Assembly: GCA_964436305.1 (NCBI GenBank)
Contig: CAYTCI010000007.1
Location: forward strand, 21,745-85,744
Source: JAKPUX01 sp964436305
GTDB taxonomy: Bacteria > Zhuqueibacterota > Zhuqueibacteria > Residuimicrobiales > Residuimicrobiaceae
Direction: 5' to 3'
Length of the DNA stretch: 64,000 bases
Under the pieces are notes generated by a model. That model did not search any database, had not been told where the DNA came from, and saw nothing but the letters and a program-made list of their open reading frames with translations. Both the position numbers and the translations under genes were made by a program. Shown piece after piece: positions 8,561 to 16,916 of the stretch (positions are counted from its first letter, which is position 1; each line of letters starts with the position of its first letter).

Positions 8561-9301
8561 TCAAATAGGGTTGGGAATATCGACGAACTCCACCTCCACC
8601 TCCAGCTTGTGCATCAGGTGCTCGCCGAGGGCGCGAATGCCCAAACGCTCGGTCGCATAATGGCCGGCGGCGATATAATGAATCCCCGCCTCCTTGGCCA
8701 TGTGCATGGTATTTTCCCGCACCTCGCCGGTGATATAGGCGTCGAGCCCCTCTGCGATCGCCAGCGCCAGTTCGTTCGGCGCCCCGCCGGAGCAGTAGCC
8801 GATGCGGTGGATCCTTTCCGGGCCAAAGGCAAAGGTGAAGGGTTCGCGATCAAAGGTATAGCGGATCAATTCGATGAGTTCGGGCAGATCCATCTCTTCA
8901 ACAGAACCCATCAAGCCGATGCGTCCCAGGGGTGCCAGATTATGCAGCCCCAGCGTCTTGACCGCCAGGATGTTATTGCCCACCTCCTCATGCATATCGA
9001 GGCAGAGGTGATAGGCGAGCAGGTTGAGATCGTGCTCCAGCAAATACTTGAGGCGCTGGCGGAAGGGTCCCTCCACCACCCGGCTCTCCCGGTCCCAGAG
9101 CAGGCCATGGTGGACCATAACCAGATCGGCATCCTTTTGCACTGCCGCCGTAAAAAGCTCGAGGCTGGCCGAGACGCCGGTGACGATGCGCCCGATCTGC
9201 CTGCGGCCCTCGACCTGCAACCCCATGGGCCCGGAATCGGGTATCAGCCGCACGCCCAGATAATCGTCGAGATAACTGATCAATTCTTCGCGAAGGATCA
9301 T
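8561..9301 (-). CDS. Nif3-like dinuclear metal center protein
   Basis: A 246-residue member of the Nif3/YbgI/DUF34 family. Metal-site motifs are MVHHGLLWD near residue 62, YHLCLDMH, the TGEVRENTMHMA region, and GHYATERLG near the C-terminus. It is the short form without the inserted PII-like domain. Members bind two metals and form hexameric rings; the biochemical role is unsettled, with links to folate or cyclohydrolase-like chemistry. The ATG has AGAGG 5 nt upstream. It is the first gene of the operon with trxB and the LiaF-like gene, divergent from the SpoU methyltransferase. Confidence 0.9.
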   Translation of the reverse strand: MILREELISYLDDYLGVRLIPDSGPMGLQVEGRRQIGRIVTGVSASLELFTAAVQKDADLVMVHHGLLWDRESRVVEGPFRQRLKYLLEHDLNLLAYHLCLDMHEEVGNNILAVKTLGLHNLAPLGRIGLMGSVEEMDLPELIELIRYTFDREPFTFAFGPERIHRIGYCSGGAPNELALAIAEGLDAYITGEVRENTMHMAKEAGIHYIAAGHYATERLGIRALGEHLMHKLEVEVEFVDIPNPI

Positions 9302-9340
9302 ACGAACCTCTGCAGATTACACCCCTGACTTGTCTCTACT

Positions 9341-9368
9341 AATATAGGGTGCTGGAAATGAAACGCAA
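9341..9368 (-). promoter_or_regulatory. Promoter of the Nif3-trxB-LiaF operon
   Basis: On the minus strand a TTGCGT -35 (9363-9368), a 16-bp spacer and a TATATT -10 (9341-9346) lie about 40 nt before the Nif3 start. The -10 is identical to that of the divergent promoter at 9424-9452. Confidence 0.38.
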
Positions 9369-9423
9369 GTAAAATCATCACGATCCGGGGAGCGTCGGGC
9401 CTCGGCCCTTGCCTAAAAAGCAT

Positions 9424-9452
9424 TTGGCATTATGGCCATTTTGTCCTATATT
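9424..9452 (+). promoter_or_regulatory. Strong sigma-70-type promoter for the SpoU-CPBP-SpoIID operon
   Basis: TTGGCA (9424-9429), 17 bp, then TATATT (9447-9452): each box has five of six consensus bases. The expected transcript start is near 9459, ahead of the methyltransferase gene. Confidence 0.6.
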
Positions 9453-9529
9453 GGGAACAATGCAAGCTCACTGCGGTGGCCCTCCTGGCGGAGCAGCCGC
9501 CGATTACAGCAGATCCCGGAACCCCTGGC

Positions 9530-10333
9530 ATGCCCGTCCCGAAGCAGCAACTCAGGGCGCTGCACCGTCTGCGGCTGAAGAAATTCCGCGAGCAGGAGCA
9601 GGCCTTTCTGATCGAAGGTGTCCGGCTCTGTGAAGAGGCCCTCCGGGCGCAAGCCCTCCTGGTGCGCCTCTTTCACACGGCGGAGGCAGCACACAATCCG
9701 CGCATCAAGGCCCTGCTGAACGAGAGCGCCGGGCGCGGGGTTCCGATTGAAGAGCTGGACGGCGCCGCCTTTTCCCAGCTGGCCGATACCGAAACGCCAC
9801 AAGGTATCGCAGCCCTCCTGCACAAGCCATTACGCCGCACCTTCGATCCCGCTGCCTGCAGGGATGCGTTGGTGCTGGCCATCGACGGACTCGCCGATCC
9901 GGGCAATCTGGGCACCATCTTGCGTACGGCAGAATGGTTCGGTGTCCGCACGATCCTGCTCAGTCGCGATACAGTCGAACTGTACAATCCCAAGGTGGTC
10001 CGCAGCAGCATGGGCAGCCTCTTCCGGCTGCAGGTGCATGAGGGGATCGATCTGCAGCAGACGGCCCTCGCCGCCCGGACTGCGGGCTGGCGGTTACTCA
10101 GCGCCGAGGCGGCGGGCGGCGATCCGGCCCATGAATTCACTCCCGGTGGACGCGACCTGCTCTTCATCGGCAGCGAGGCCCATGGCCTGGTCACCCCCTT
10201 GCAGGAGACGATCGATCGGCGGATCACCATCCCCGGTGGCGGCGCGGAATCGCTCAACGCGGCCATTGCCGCCGCCATTTTACTCTACCAACTGACCACT
10301 CTTCCATTGCGGACGAATGCCCATGCACGTTGA
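9530..10333 (+). CDS. SpoU/TrmH-family RNA 2'-O-methyltransferase
   Basis: A 267-residue SPOUT methyltransferase. An N-terminal SpoU substrate-binding domain (QEQAFLIEGVRLCEEAL) is followed by the knotted SAM domain, with motif 1 DGLADPGNLGTILRTAEWF, motif 2 LFIGSEAHGL and motif 3 IPGGGAESLNAAIAAAILLY. The family methylates ribose 2'-OH in rRNA or tRNA; the target nucleotide is unknown. The ATG at 9530 matches the family start (PVPKQQLRALHRL); a GTG at 9476 would add 18 unusual residues and lacks a clear ribosome site. The end overlaps the start of the CPBP gene by 17 nt. Confidence 0.9.
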   Translation: MPVPKQQLRALHRLRLKKFREQEQAFLIEGVRLCEEALRAQALLVRLFHTAEAAHNPRIKALLNESAGRGVPIEELDGAAFSQLADTETPQGIAALLHKPLRRTFDPAACRDALVLAIDGLADPGNLGTILRTAEWFGVRTILLSRDTVELYNPKVVRSSMGSLFRLQVHEGIDLQQTALAARTAGWRLLSAEAAGGDPAHEFTPGGRDLLFIGSEAHGLVTPLQETIDRRITIPGGGAESLNAAIAAAILLYQLTTLPLRTNAHAR

Positions 10334-11147
10334 TGACGACTTTTCCTATCTCGATGGTAAAGAGCTTTCCCGGGTGCTGCTTTGGACGCTGGCCATGTTC
10401 ATCTTCAGCCTCTTCGCCGGCTCGCTGCTGATCTTTCTGGCCGGTCCGAAATGGGGTTTGCTGGCCGAAACCCTCTTCATCGTCCCGGCCCTGGTCTACG
10501 TCCTGAAACACAAACGGCCTTTCGCGCGGACATTCCGCCTCAATCCGGTCCGCTGGCCCGTCCTCTTTTACACCCTGTTGCTGGCCTTTCCGGTCCTGAT
10601 CCTCGGCGATGAACTGGACCGCATCATCGCCCTCTTCTTCCCTCTCCCTTCCTGGTTTGATGTCGGCGATCTGCTGGCGATTCATTCCCTGACCGACGCC
10701 ATGCTGATCCTTGGCAACGGGGTTATCGTTGCCGCGATCGCCGAGGAAATGCTTTTTCGCGGCCTGATCCAGCGCTCCCTGGAGCATCTCAACGATGCTG
10801 CCACCGCGATGGCGCTTTCGGCCATTCTCTTCGCTATGTTCCATTTCAATATCTGGTGGATGATCCAGATCACCTTGCTCGGGCTGGTGCTGGCCTACAT
10901 CGCCTGGAAAAGCGGCAGTATCTGGCCGGCGGTTCTGCTGCATGGCATCAACAACCTGCTCTCGATTCTGGTGGCCAACGCCGGGCAGGTCAAGATGGAC
11001 TGGTACGCCGGCGAGGTCCATGTCAAGGGGGTCTGGATTGCCGCCGCTCTCATCCTCCTGGTCCCGGCCCTGGCCGGATTTCACAAGGCATGCGAAGCCG
11101 CCACGGCCCGCCTGCATGAGCGCATGATTGGAGAAGACCATGAATAA
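10317..11147 (+). CDS. CPBP-family intramembrane metalloprotease (Abi/Rce1-like)
   Basis: A 276-residue multi-pass membrane protein with about seven hydrophobic helices. CPBP motifs are present: EEMLFRG near residue 144, FHFNIWW near residue 178 and HGINN near residue 211. The Glu-Glu and His residues are those of the Rce1-type glutamate protease. Substrates are unknown; bacterial members are linked to peptide maturation, immunity or membrane-protein processing. The start overlaps the SpoU gene, and its last 8 nt overlap the SpoIID gene start, so translation is probably coupled. ATG 10323 is a possible second start. Confidence 0.87.
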   Translation: MPMHVDDDFSYLDGKELSRVLLWTLAMFIFSLFAGSLLIFLAGPKWGLLAETLFIVPALVYVLKHKRPFARTFRLNPVRWPVLFYTLLLAFPVLILGDELDRIIALFFPLPSWFDVGDLLAIHSLTDAMLILGNGVIVAAIAEEMLFRGLIQRSLEHLNDAATAMALSAILFAMFHFNIWWMIQITLLGLVLAYIAWKSGSIWPAVLLHGINNLLSILVANAGQVKMDWYAGEVHVKGVWIAAALILLVPALAGFHKACEAATARLHERMIGEDHE

Positions 11148-12672
11148 CCGTGCACCCCAGGTTCGCATCGGCATGATCCAGTCCGCCGAGACCATCCGTT
11201 TCCAGTGCGAGAGCGCCTTCGATCTTCTCGACCTGCAAGGCAACCGGATGGCCCATGGCAAGGCCAATTCCCCCTGCGAGGCGGTCATTCGTCAGGCCGA
11301 GGCGGCCGAAATACGCTATCATGTTCGGCTGGCGATCGCCATCACCGAGGAGGAGGCGGAGAAGCGGCGCAAAAAACTCAAGGCACGGGATATCGCCACC
11401 TCCCTGTGGCGGCCGGGCATCGTGCTGGCCTTGCATGATTACACCATGGACAACCGCGAATACTGGGTCGTGACCGAGGCCTTTGCCGATGAAGCTGCGG
11501 CCAAACAATTCGCCCTGAGCTTCGAGCCGGTGGGTGAAGCCGTTGTCGTCAAGGAGATCATCCGCAAGCCCTCCGGTACGCTCGTGCTGATGCACCAGCC
11601 CTTTGCCGATGGTTGCCGCATCGCCCCTTGCGATCCAGAGGCCCGCATCCAGCTCTTCGATGTCACCGTCGGCATCGAGTTCCATTGGCAGCACCAGCGC
11701 ACCCAGCTGTTGCCCGGAATTCTCGAGATCGCCTTCAACAATGCCGGGCGGCTGCTGGCGGTCAATGAACTGGACATCGAGACCTACCTCATCAGCGTCA
11801 ACTCCTCGGAGATGACCCGGGAGAATCCGGTCGAGCTGCTCAAGGCCCAGACCATCGCCGCGCGCAGCACCATTCTCGCCACCATGGGCAAACACCACTA
11901 TGACGAAAAGTTCCATCTCTGCTCCGACGATCACTGCCAGTGCTATCATGGTGTGGCCAACATCTCCGAGTACTCGCAGGCCGCGGCGGTCGAAACCGAG
12001 GGGGTCAATCTGCTGCATGCGGGCCGGGTCTGCGATGCGCGCTATGCCAAGATCTGCGGTGGGATCATGGAGGATTACGCCCACATCTGGGATGAACGCG
12101 AGGTCCCCTATCTGGTGCCGGGCGTGGATGGCAAGGAAAAACTGGGCTTCCCGCTGGCCAGCGAGGAGCAAACCAAAGCCTATATCGACAGCTCGCCCGA
12201 TGTCTGGTGCAACACCCAAAAATATGCGATTCCCTCTTCGCTGCCCTACAACACCCGGGATCTCTTCCGCTGGAAGGTCTCTTATCCGCGCCAGGCGTTG
12301 GGTGAGCTGATCAGCCGGCGGCTGGGCATTCAATTTGGCGAGCTGATCGATCTCATCCCCGGGGAGCGCGCGCCCGGTGGCCGCCTGATTTTCATGGATG
12401 TCGTCGGCAGCGAGCGTACTGTCCGGATCGGCAAGGAGCTGGTCATCCGCCGCGCCCTCTCCGAGAGTCATCTCTACAGCGCCTGTTTCTATATTGAGCG
12501 CGAGCGGGACGCCGCCGGCCAGGTGGTGCAGTTCCATCTGATCGGCGCCGGCTGGGGGCATGGCGTCGGGCTGTGCCAGGTGGGCGCGACCGTCATGGCG
12601 CAGCAGGGGTTCGATCATGCGGCCATTCTGGCGCACTATTACAAGCAGAGCCAGTTGGCAAAACTCTACTAA
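11140..12672 (+). CDS. SpoIID/LytB-domain protein without a signal peptide
   Basis: A 510-residue protein. After about 230 residues of poorly recognised sequence it has the SpoIID domain: LDIETYLISVNSSEM (catalytic-type Glu), KAQTIAARS, a Cys/His cluster CSDDHCQCYHGV, CGGIMEDY, and the closing GAGWGHGVGLCQVGA. SpoIID is a lytic transglycosylase that cuts glycan strands lacking stem peptides. I see no signal peptide or membrane helix (it begins NNRAPQVRIGMIQSAE), which is odd for a wall enzyme. A GGAG 6 nt before ATG 11140 fixes the start. The N-terminal part includes a Lys/Arg-rich helix (EEEAEKRRKKLKARD). Confidence 0.85.
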   Translation: MNNRAPQVRIGMIQSAETIRFQCESAFDLLDLQGNRMAHGKANSPCEAVIRQAEAAEIRYHVRLAIAITEEEAEKRRKKLKARDIATSLWRPGIVLALHDYTMDNREYWVVTEAFADEAAAKQFALSFEPVGEAVVVKEIIRKPSGTLVLMHQPFADGCRIAPCDPEARIQLFDVTVGIEFHWQHQRTQLLPGILEIAFNNAGRLLAVNELDIETYLISVNSSEMTRENPVELLKAQTIAARSTILATMGKHHYDEKFHLCSDDHCQCYHGVANISEYSQAAAVETEGVNLLHAGRVCDARYAKICGGIMEDYAHIWDEREVPYLVPGVDGKEKLGFPLASEEQTKAYIDSSPDVWCNTQKYAIPSSLPYNTRDLFRWKVSYPRQALGELISRRLGIQFGELIDLIPGERAPGGRLIFMDVVGSERTVRIGKELVIRRALSESHLYSACFYIERERDAAGQVVQFHLIGAGWGHGVGLCQVGATVMAQQGFDHAAILAHYYKQSQLAKLY

Positions 12673-12755
12673 AAGCTTTCCGCAGAGCGGGCCTGTTGCC
12701 GCTATCTTATAACAGGTTAACACAAAGCAGGCCCGATGAGAGACCGCGGAATGGT

Positions 12756-13112
12756 ATGAAAATAGTCATTTTTAACGACGAATTGCGCTCCGGCATGCAG
12801 ATGTATCTCGCGCTGAGCAACCGTCACGAAGTACGCGTCGCGCGCGATGCAGATGATCTCTTCACGATGCTGGATCAGGCCGCCGCCGACCTGACGATCC
12901 TCGACCTGGCTTTCCCCGAGTCCCGGGATGAGCCGGTGGACGGCTTCGACATCGCCCAGCGGATCCACAGCCAGCATCCGCAGACCAAACTGGTCGGTAT
13001 CTACGATCAGGACAATCCGGATCTGGCCGAGAAGGCCCGCGCCCGAGGCATCGATGATTTGATCGCTCGCCCGATCAAAAACCGGGAATTGCTCGGGCTG
13101 ATTGAAAAATAA
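12756..13112 (+). CDS. Single-domain receiver-like protein
   Basis: A 118-residue protein with the fold pattern of a response-regulator receiver: an acidic pair Asp8-Glu9, candidate phospho-acceptor Asp50 in LTILDLAFPE, and a final helix. However, the conserved Thr/Ser is replaced (KLVGIYDQ) and the conserved Lys is Arg (IARPIKN). It may therefore be a weak or phosphorylation-independent receiver. There is no output domain. It is 83 nt after the SpoIID gene and just before a strong terminator, so it is the last gene of that operon. The start has a GGA 5 nt upstream. Confidence 0.75.
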   Translation: MKIVIFNDELRSGMQMYLALSNRHEVRVARDADDLFTMLDQAAADLTILDLAFPESRDEPVDGFDIAQRIHSQHPQTKLVGIYDQDNPDLAEKARARGIDDLIARPIKNRELLGLIEK

Positions 13113-13150
13113 GACTCTGTTTCATTACGGTGGGCTTGAGCCCTTGCTCC

Positions 13151-13181
13151 AAGGCCGGCACTCTCATGCCGGCCTTTTTTA
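13151..13181 (+). terminator. Rho-independent terminator after the receiver-like gene
   Basis: GGCCGGCA (13153-13160), a 6-nt loop and TGCCGGCC (13167-13174) form a perfect 8-bp stem followed by six T residues. It closes the 9.4-13.1 kb operon. Confidence 0.92.
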
Positions 13182-13242
13182 TTAACAAACCTGTTGCAAA
13201 TTATATGGATATGATGTACTTTACTAAAAAAAAGAAGGGTGC

Positions 13243-14853
13243 ATGAGCATAGAAACCGATTTTCTCGTCATCGGCAGCGGCATTGGCGGCCTCTCGACCG
13301 CCCTCAAGCTGGCGCAAAACGGGACCGTCGCCATCATTACCAAGAAGCACCAGTCGGAATCGAACACCAACTATGCCCAGGGCGGCATCGCCTCGGTCTT
13401 CGATCAGGGCGATTCCTACGAGGAGCACATCCAGGACACCCTGACGGCTGGCGCCGGCTTGTGCCATGAGGACGCCGTCCGCCTGATCGTCAGCCAGGGT
13501 CCCGCCCGGGTCCGCGAACTCTATGAGCTGGGCGTCCCCTTCACCCGCAACGATGCCGGGCAATTCGACCTCGGCCGTGAGGGCGGGCACCATCATAACC
13601 GCATCGTCCACGTCAAGGACCACACCGGTCGCGACGTCGAGACCGCCCTGCTGGAAGCCGCGCGCAGCAATCCGCGCATCATGATCTATGAACACCATAT
13701 GGCGGTCGAGCTGATCACCGAACACCAGGTCTTCAGCGCTCGCCCGGCGCCCGATCTCTCGATCAACTGTTGGGGCGCCTACGTCCTCGATATCAACGCC
13801 CAACGGGTCGAACCCTTCATCGCCAAAGCGACGATCCTTGCCTCCGGCGGCTGCGGCCAGGTCTATCTCCATACCACCAATCCCTCGATCGCCACCGGGG
13901 ACGGCATGGCCATCGCCTATCGTGCCGGCGCCACCATCGCCAATATGGAGTTCATGCAGTTCCACCCCACCTCGCTCTATCATCCCGAGGCCAACTCTTT
14001 CCTGATCTCCGAGGCGGTGCGCGGCTTCGGCGGCCGGCTCATTCACAAGGATGGTGACTCCTTCATGGAAAAATACCATCCGATGGGAGCACTGGCGCCC
14101 CGCGACATCGTTGCGCGGGCGATCGATACCGAGCTTAAAAAACGCGGCGTTCCCTGCGTCTATCTCGACGTCAGTTATCTGGAGGCCGAGGCCGTCAAGG
14201 CCCGCTTCCCCAATATCTATGAAAATTGCCTGCGCTATAAAATTGACATCACCAAAGAGCCGATCCCGGTCGTGCCAGCCGCCCATTATGCCTGCGGTGG
14301 TGTCCGCACCGACCTGGCGGGATCTACCAGCATCAGCGGCCTGCTGGCATGCGGTGAGGTCACCTGCACCGGCGTCCATGGCGCCAACCGCCTGGCCTCC
14401 AACTCCCTGCTCGAAGCCGTCGTCTTCGCCCATGAGGCCAGCCAGGCCGCCATCCGCTTCGCCGCTGCGCGCCAGCCGATCCCCAGCAGCATCCCCCGCT
14501 GGGATGAAACCGGCACCTTCAATCAGGAGGAGTGGGTCCTGATCTCCCACGACCGGCTCGAGATTCAAAACATCATGTGGGATTATGTCGGCATCGTGCG
14601 CTCCAACGCCCGCCTCGAACGGGCTCTGAGCCGGATCCGCCTGATCCGCCAGGAGATCGAAAACTATTACAAGCGTACCCGGATCACCGAGGGACTGCTG
14701 GAGCTGCGCAATCTGGCCACCGTGGCCCAGATGATCATCCAGTCCGCCATGATGCGCCGGGAGAGCCGCGGGCTGCACTACACGACCGACTATCCCAATA
14801 GCGATGACGCGTTTCGCCACGATACCCTGATCGAACATACCGTTGTCCAGTGA
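13243..14853 (+). CDS. nadB: L-aspartate oxidase
   Basis: A 536-residue flavoprotein of the succinate-dehydrogenase/fumarate-reductase flavoprotein superfamily. It oxidises L-aspartate to iminoaspartate for quinolinate and NAD synthesis. The FAD site is LVIGSGIGGLSTALKLA, followed by NYAQGGIASV, HHHNRIVHVKDHTG, the active-site region EFMQFHPTSLYHP, and GVHGANRLASNSLLEAVVFAHE. The size is right for NadB and differs from SdhA by lacking its C-terminal part. AAGGG lies just upstream of the ATG. No nadA or nadC is next to it; the following gene is unrelated. Confidence 0.93.
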   Translation: MSIETDFLVIGSGIGGLSTALKLAQNGTVAIITKKHQSESNTNYAQGGIASVFDQGDSYEEHIQDTLTAGAGLCHEDAVRLIVSQGPARVRELYELGVPFTRNDAGQFDLGREGGHHHNRIVHVKDHTGRDVETALLEAARSNPRIMIYEHHMAVELITEHQVFSARPAPDLSINCWGAYVLDINAQRVEPFIAKATILASGGCGQVYLHTTNPSIATGDGMAIAYRAGATIANMEFMQFHPTSLYHPEANSFLISEAVRGFGGRLIHKDGDSFMEKYHPMGALAPRDIVARAIDTELKKRGVPCVYLDVSYLEAEAVKARFPNIYENCLRYKIDITKEPIPVVPAAHYACGGVRTDLAGSTSISGLLACGEVTCTGVHGANRLASNSLLEAVVFAHEASQAAIRFAAARQPIPSSIPRWDETGTFNQEEWVLISHDRLEIQNIMWDYVGIVRSNARLERALSRIRLIRQEIENYYKRTRITEGLLELRNLATVAQMIIQSAMMRRESRGLHYTTDYPNSDDAFRHDTLIEHTVVQ

Positions 14854-14879
14854 TTCCCTGACCTCGATGGAGTGCGGCG

Positions 14880-16016
14880 ATGATCATCTCGAAGATTGAA
14901 GTTCGCGCGTTCAAGTCGATTTACGAGCTCGCTCTGCCCCTGGATCCGCATATCAATGTGCTCATCGGCGCCAACGAGAGCGGCAAATCCAACATCCTCA
15001 AGGCCCTCGAAGCCTTCCGCGAAAAGGTGGCGCTCGATGCCTCGTTCACCTGCCAGTACTCGAATCACTACTACATGGCCAAACCTCCCGAACTGACCCT
15101 GGAGTTTTCCGGTTTCACCAACGAAAACCGGCGCCTGCTGCAGCTGGTCTCCGAGTCGTTCAAGGAGGTGGAGCGTTTCAAGATCCGCAAGGAGGGGCCA
15201 ACCCTCAACGACTACCATCTGCTGATCAACGGCAATCCGGCCGAGGCGGTCGACATGGCCCGGCTGCTGCGCATCCTCCCCAAGATCCTCTATTTTCCCG
15301 ATATCCGTCTGCTCAAAAACCGCGTCGACTATGACGATCTCATCGCCAACCTGCCGGATTGCGCCACCGAACGCAACCTGCTCAAGATCGGCGGGGTCGA
15401 TCGCTATGAAACCATCTTCGAGGACAACGCCCGCGGCCGTCGCGCCCTCGAGGAGGCCAGCCGGATCATCACCGAACAGCTGCGCCGCGTCTGGTCGCAG
15501 GAACCGACCATTGAAGTCAAACTCAATGTCAACGGCCGCGCCCTCTATATCGATTTCAGTGACAGCACCACCGTCTTCGACACCCCGGAGTCCCGCAGCC
15601 TCGGATTCCGCTGGTATCTCTCCTTTTATGTCAATTTTCTCGCCCAAACCTTCGAGGCCCAGGCCAACGAGTATCTCTTTCTCTTCGATGAACCCGGCAT
15701 TCACCTGCACCCCTCCGGCCAGAAGGATCTGATGAAGGTCCTCGAGGACCTGGCGCTTAAAAACCAGGTGGTTTTCAGCACCCATTCGCCCTTCATGATC
15801 AATCGCCAGTTTCCCGAGCGCGTCATTCTGGTGGTCAAGGACAAGAACGGCACCCGCATTGACAACCAGGCCTACCGCGAACACTGGAAACCCCTGCGTG
15901 ACGAGATCGGCCTCAAGGTGGGCGACCTCTTTTTCTTCAGCGATTCCAGCATCATCGTCGAGCTGCCGACGCGCAAGTCCGGGATCCTGGAAAAATTCAA
16001 GTCCAAACCTGAATAG
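14880..16016 (+). CDS. OLD-like AAA ATPase lacking the TOPRIM nuclease domain
   Basis: A 378-residue ABC-type ATPase of the RecF/OLD superfamily. It has an N-terminal Walker A GANESGKSN (about residues 31-39), an ABC signature-like ESRSLGFRWYLSF near 240-252, a Walker B YLFLFDEPGIHLHP near 263-276, and a switch STHSPFMI. In full-length OLD proteins the ATPase is followed by a TOPRIM nuclease that starts with a short hydrophobic strand and a Glu. Here only that strand is left (FFFSDSSIIVEL), and the protein ends 18 residues later. The 93 nt to the next gene hold no TOPRIM in any frame. GGAG lies 7 nt before the ATG. It is between nadB and a methyltransferase gene in a tight operon. Confidence 0.86.
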   Translation: MIISKIEVRAFKSIYELALPLDPHINVLIGANESGKSNILKALEAFREKVALDASFTCQYSNHYYMAKPPELTLEFSGFTNENRRLLQLVSESFKEVERFKIRKEGPTLNDYHLLINGNPAEAVDMARLLRILPKILYFPDIRLLKNRVDYDDLIANLPDCATERNLLKIGGVDRYETIFEDNARGRRALEEASRIITEQLRRVWSQEPTIEVKLNVNGRALYIDFSDSTTVFDTPESRSLGFRWYLSFYVNFLAQTFEAQANEYLFLFDEPGIHLHPSGQKDLMKVLEDLALKNQVVFSTHSPFMINRQFPERVILVVKDKNGTRIDNQAYREHWKPLRDEIGLKVGDLFFFSDSSIIVELPTRKSGILEKFKSKPE

Positions 16017-16109
16017 CCGCATGCCGGAGGCAAGGATCCATAGGCGCCGGGGATCCCGGCCGTTCGGGCCGGTCCGGACTCCTCACGCCCACGCCGCGGG
16101 AGACCGGCC

Positions 16110-16916
16110 ATGCTGAAGGGCGACCTCTCCGGCAAGGAAAAATACTGGCTCTACCAGTACCGCCTCGGGAGCCGCTATCTTCTGCCGCTGCTGCGGAAAT
16201 GGGGCGTTCCCCTTGAGGGCGCCCGCATGCTCGATATCGGCTGTGCGGAGGCGGGCATCCTCTGCGCCTTCGCCGATGCCGGCGGCCGCGCCATCGGGGT
16301 GGAACTGAGCCCGAGCCGCCTCCACTTCGCCCGCCATTTTGCTTCACCCGCGCAACGGGACAAGGTGACCTTCATTGCCGCCGACTTTTTTCATATGCCC
16401 CTGACAAAGGAGCATGGCCGTTTTGACCTGATCCTCCTCCGCGATGTCTTTGAGCATTTACCCGACAAGCGCAGCGCCTTTGCCGCCCTGGCTGGATTGA
16501 TGCAGCCCGGCACCCGGCTGATCCTGACCTTTCCGCCCTTTCGTTCTCCATTCGGCGGGCATCAGCAGATGCTCGGCGGCTGGCTCCGCCGTCTCCCCTG
16601 GTTCCACATCTTGCCGGGTCCCCTGTGGCGCCTGGTCACCCGATATATCAAATCGCACGATCCCAATCCCCGCTTTCTCGACGAAATGGAAAAACTCCGG
16701 CACAACCCGATGTCGATCGCCCTTTGCCTCCGGCTGGCCAGGCAGCATAAGCTGCGGATCACCGCACAGCGCTACTATCTCAGCCGTCCCAGTTTCAAGC
16801 TGCGCTACGGCTGGCCGGTGATCGGAGCGCAAACCCTGGGGCGTATCCCGGTGCTGCGCGAGTTTTTCATCACCGGCGCCATCATCATGCTGAGCAAACC
16901 ATGCCCCGAGTCCTGA
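16110..16916 (+). CDS. Class I SAM-dependent methyltransferase
   Basis: A 268-residue methyltransferase with motif I MLDIGCAEAGILCAFADAG (residues about 35-53), acidic motif II VELSPSR, and motif IV DLILLRDVFEHLPD. The C-terminal half carries hydrophobic patches (FHILPGPLWRLVTRYI), which suggest a membrane-linked or lipid/glycan substrate. The substrate is unknown. GGGAG sits 7 nt before the ATG, and the gene overlaps the next glycosyltransferase by 16 nt, so both probably act on the same surface glycan. Confidence 0.82.
   Translation: MLKGDLSGKEKYWLYQYRLGSRYLLPLLRKWGVPLEGARMLDIGCAEAGILCAFADAGGRAIGVELSPSRLHFARHFASPAQRDKVTFIAADFFHMPLTKEHGRFDLILLRDVFEHLPDKRSAFAALAGLMQPGTRLILTFPPFRSPFGGHQQMLGGWLRRLPWFHILPGPLWRLVTRYIKSHDPNPRFLDEMEKLRHNPMSIALCLRLARQHKLRITAQRYYLSRPSFKLRYGWPVIGAQTLGRIPVLREFFITGAIIMLSKPCPES

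Noticed and set aside
13192..13224. TTGCAA...TACTTT as a promoter for nadB
   Set aside because: The -10 has only three matching bases; possible but not convincing, though nadB must have a promoter somewhere after the terminator at 13181.
13201..14838. Long minus-strand open frame opposite nadB
   Set aside because: NadB on the plus strand has every family motif; the antisense frame shows none.
14880..16110. A frameshift hiding the TOPRIM domain of the OLD-like gene
   Set aside because: Only 93 nt separate the stop from the next gene, too short for a TOPRIM domain in any frame.
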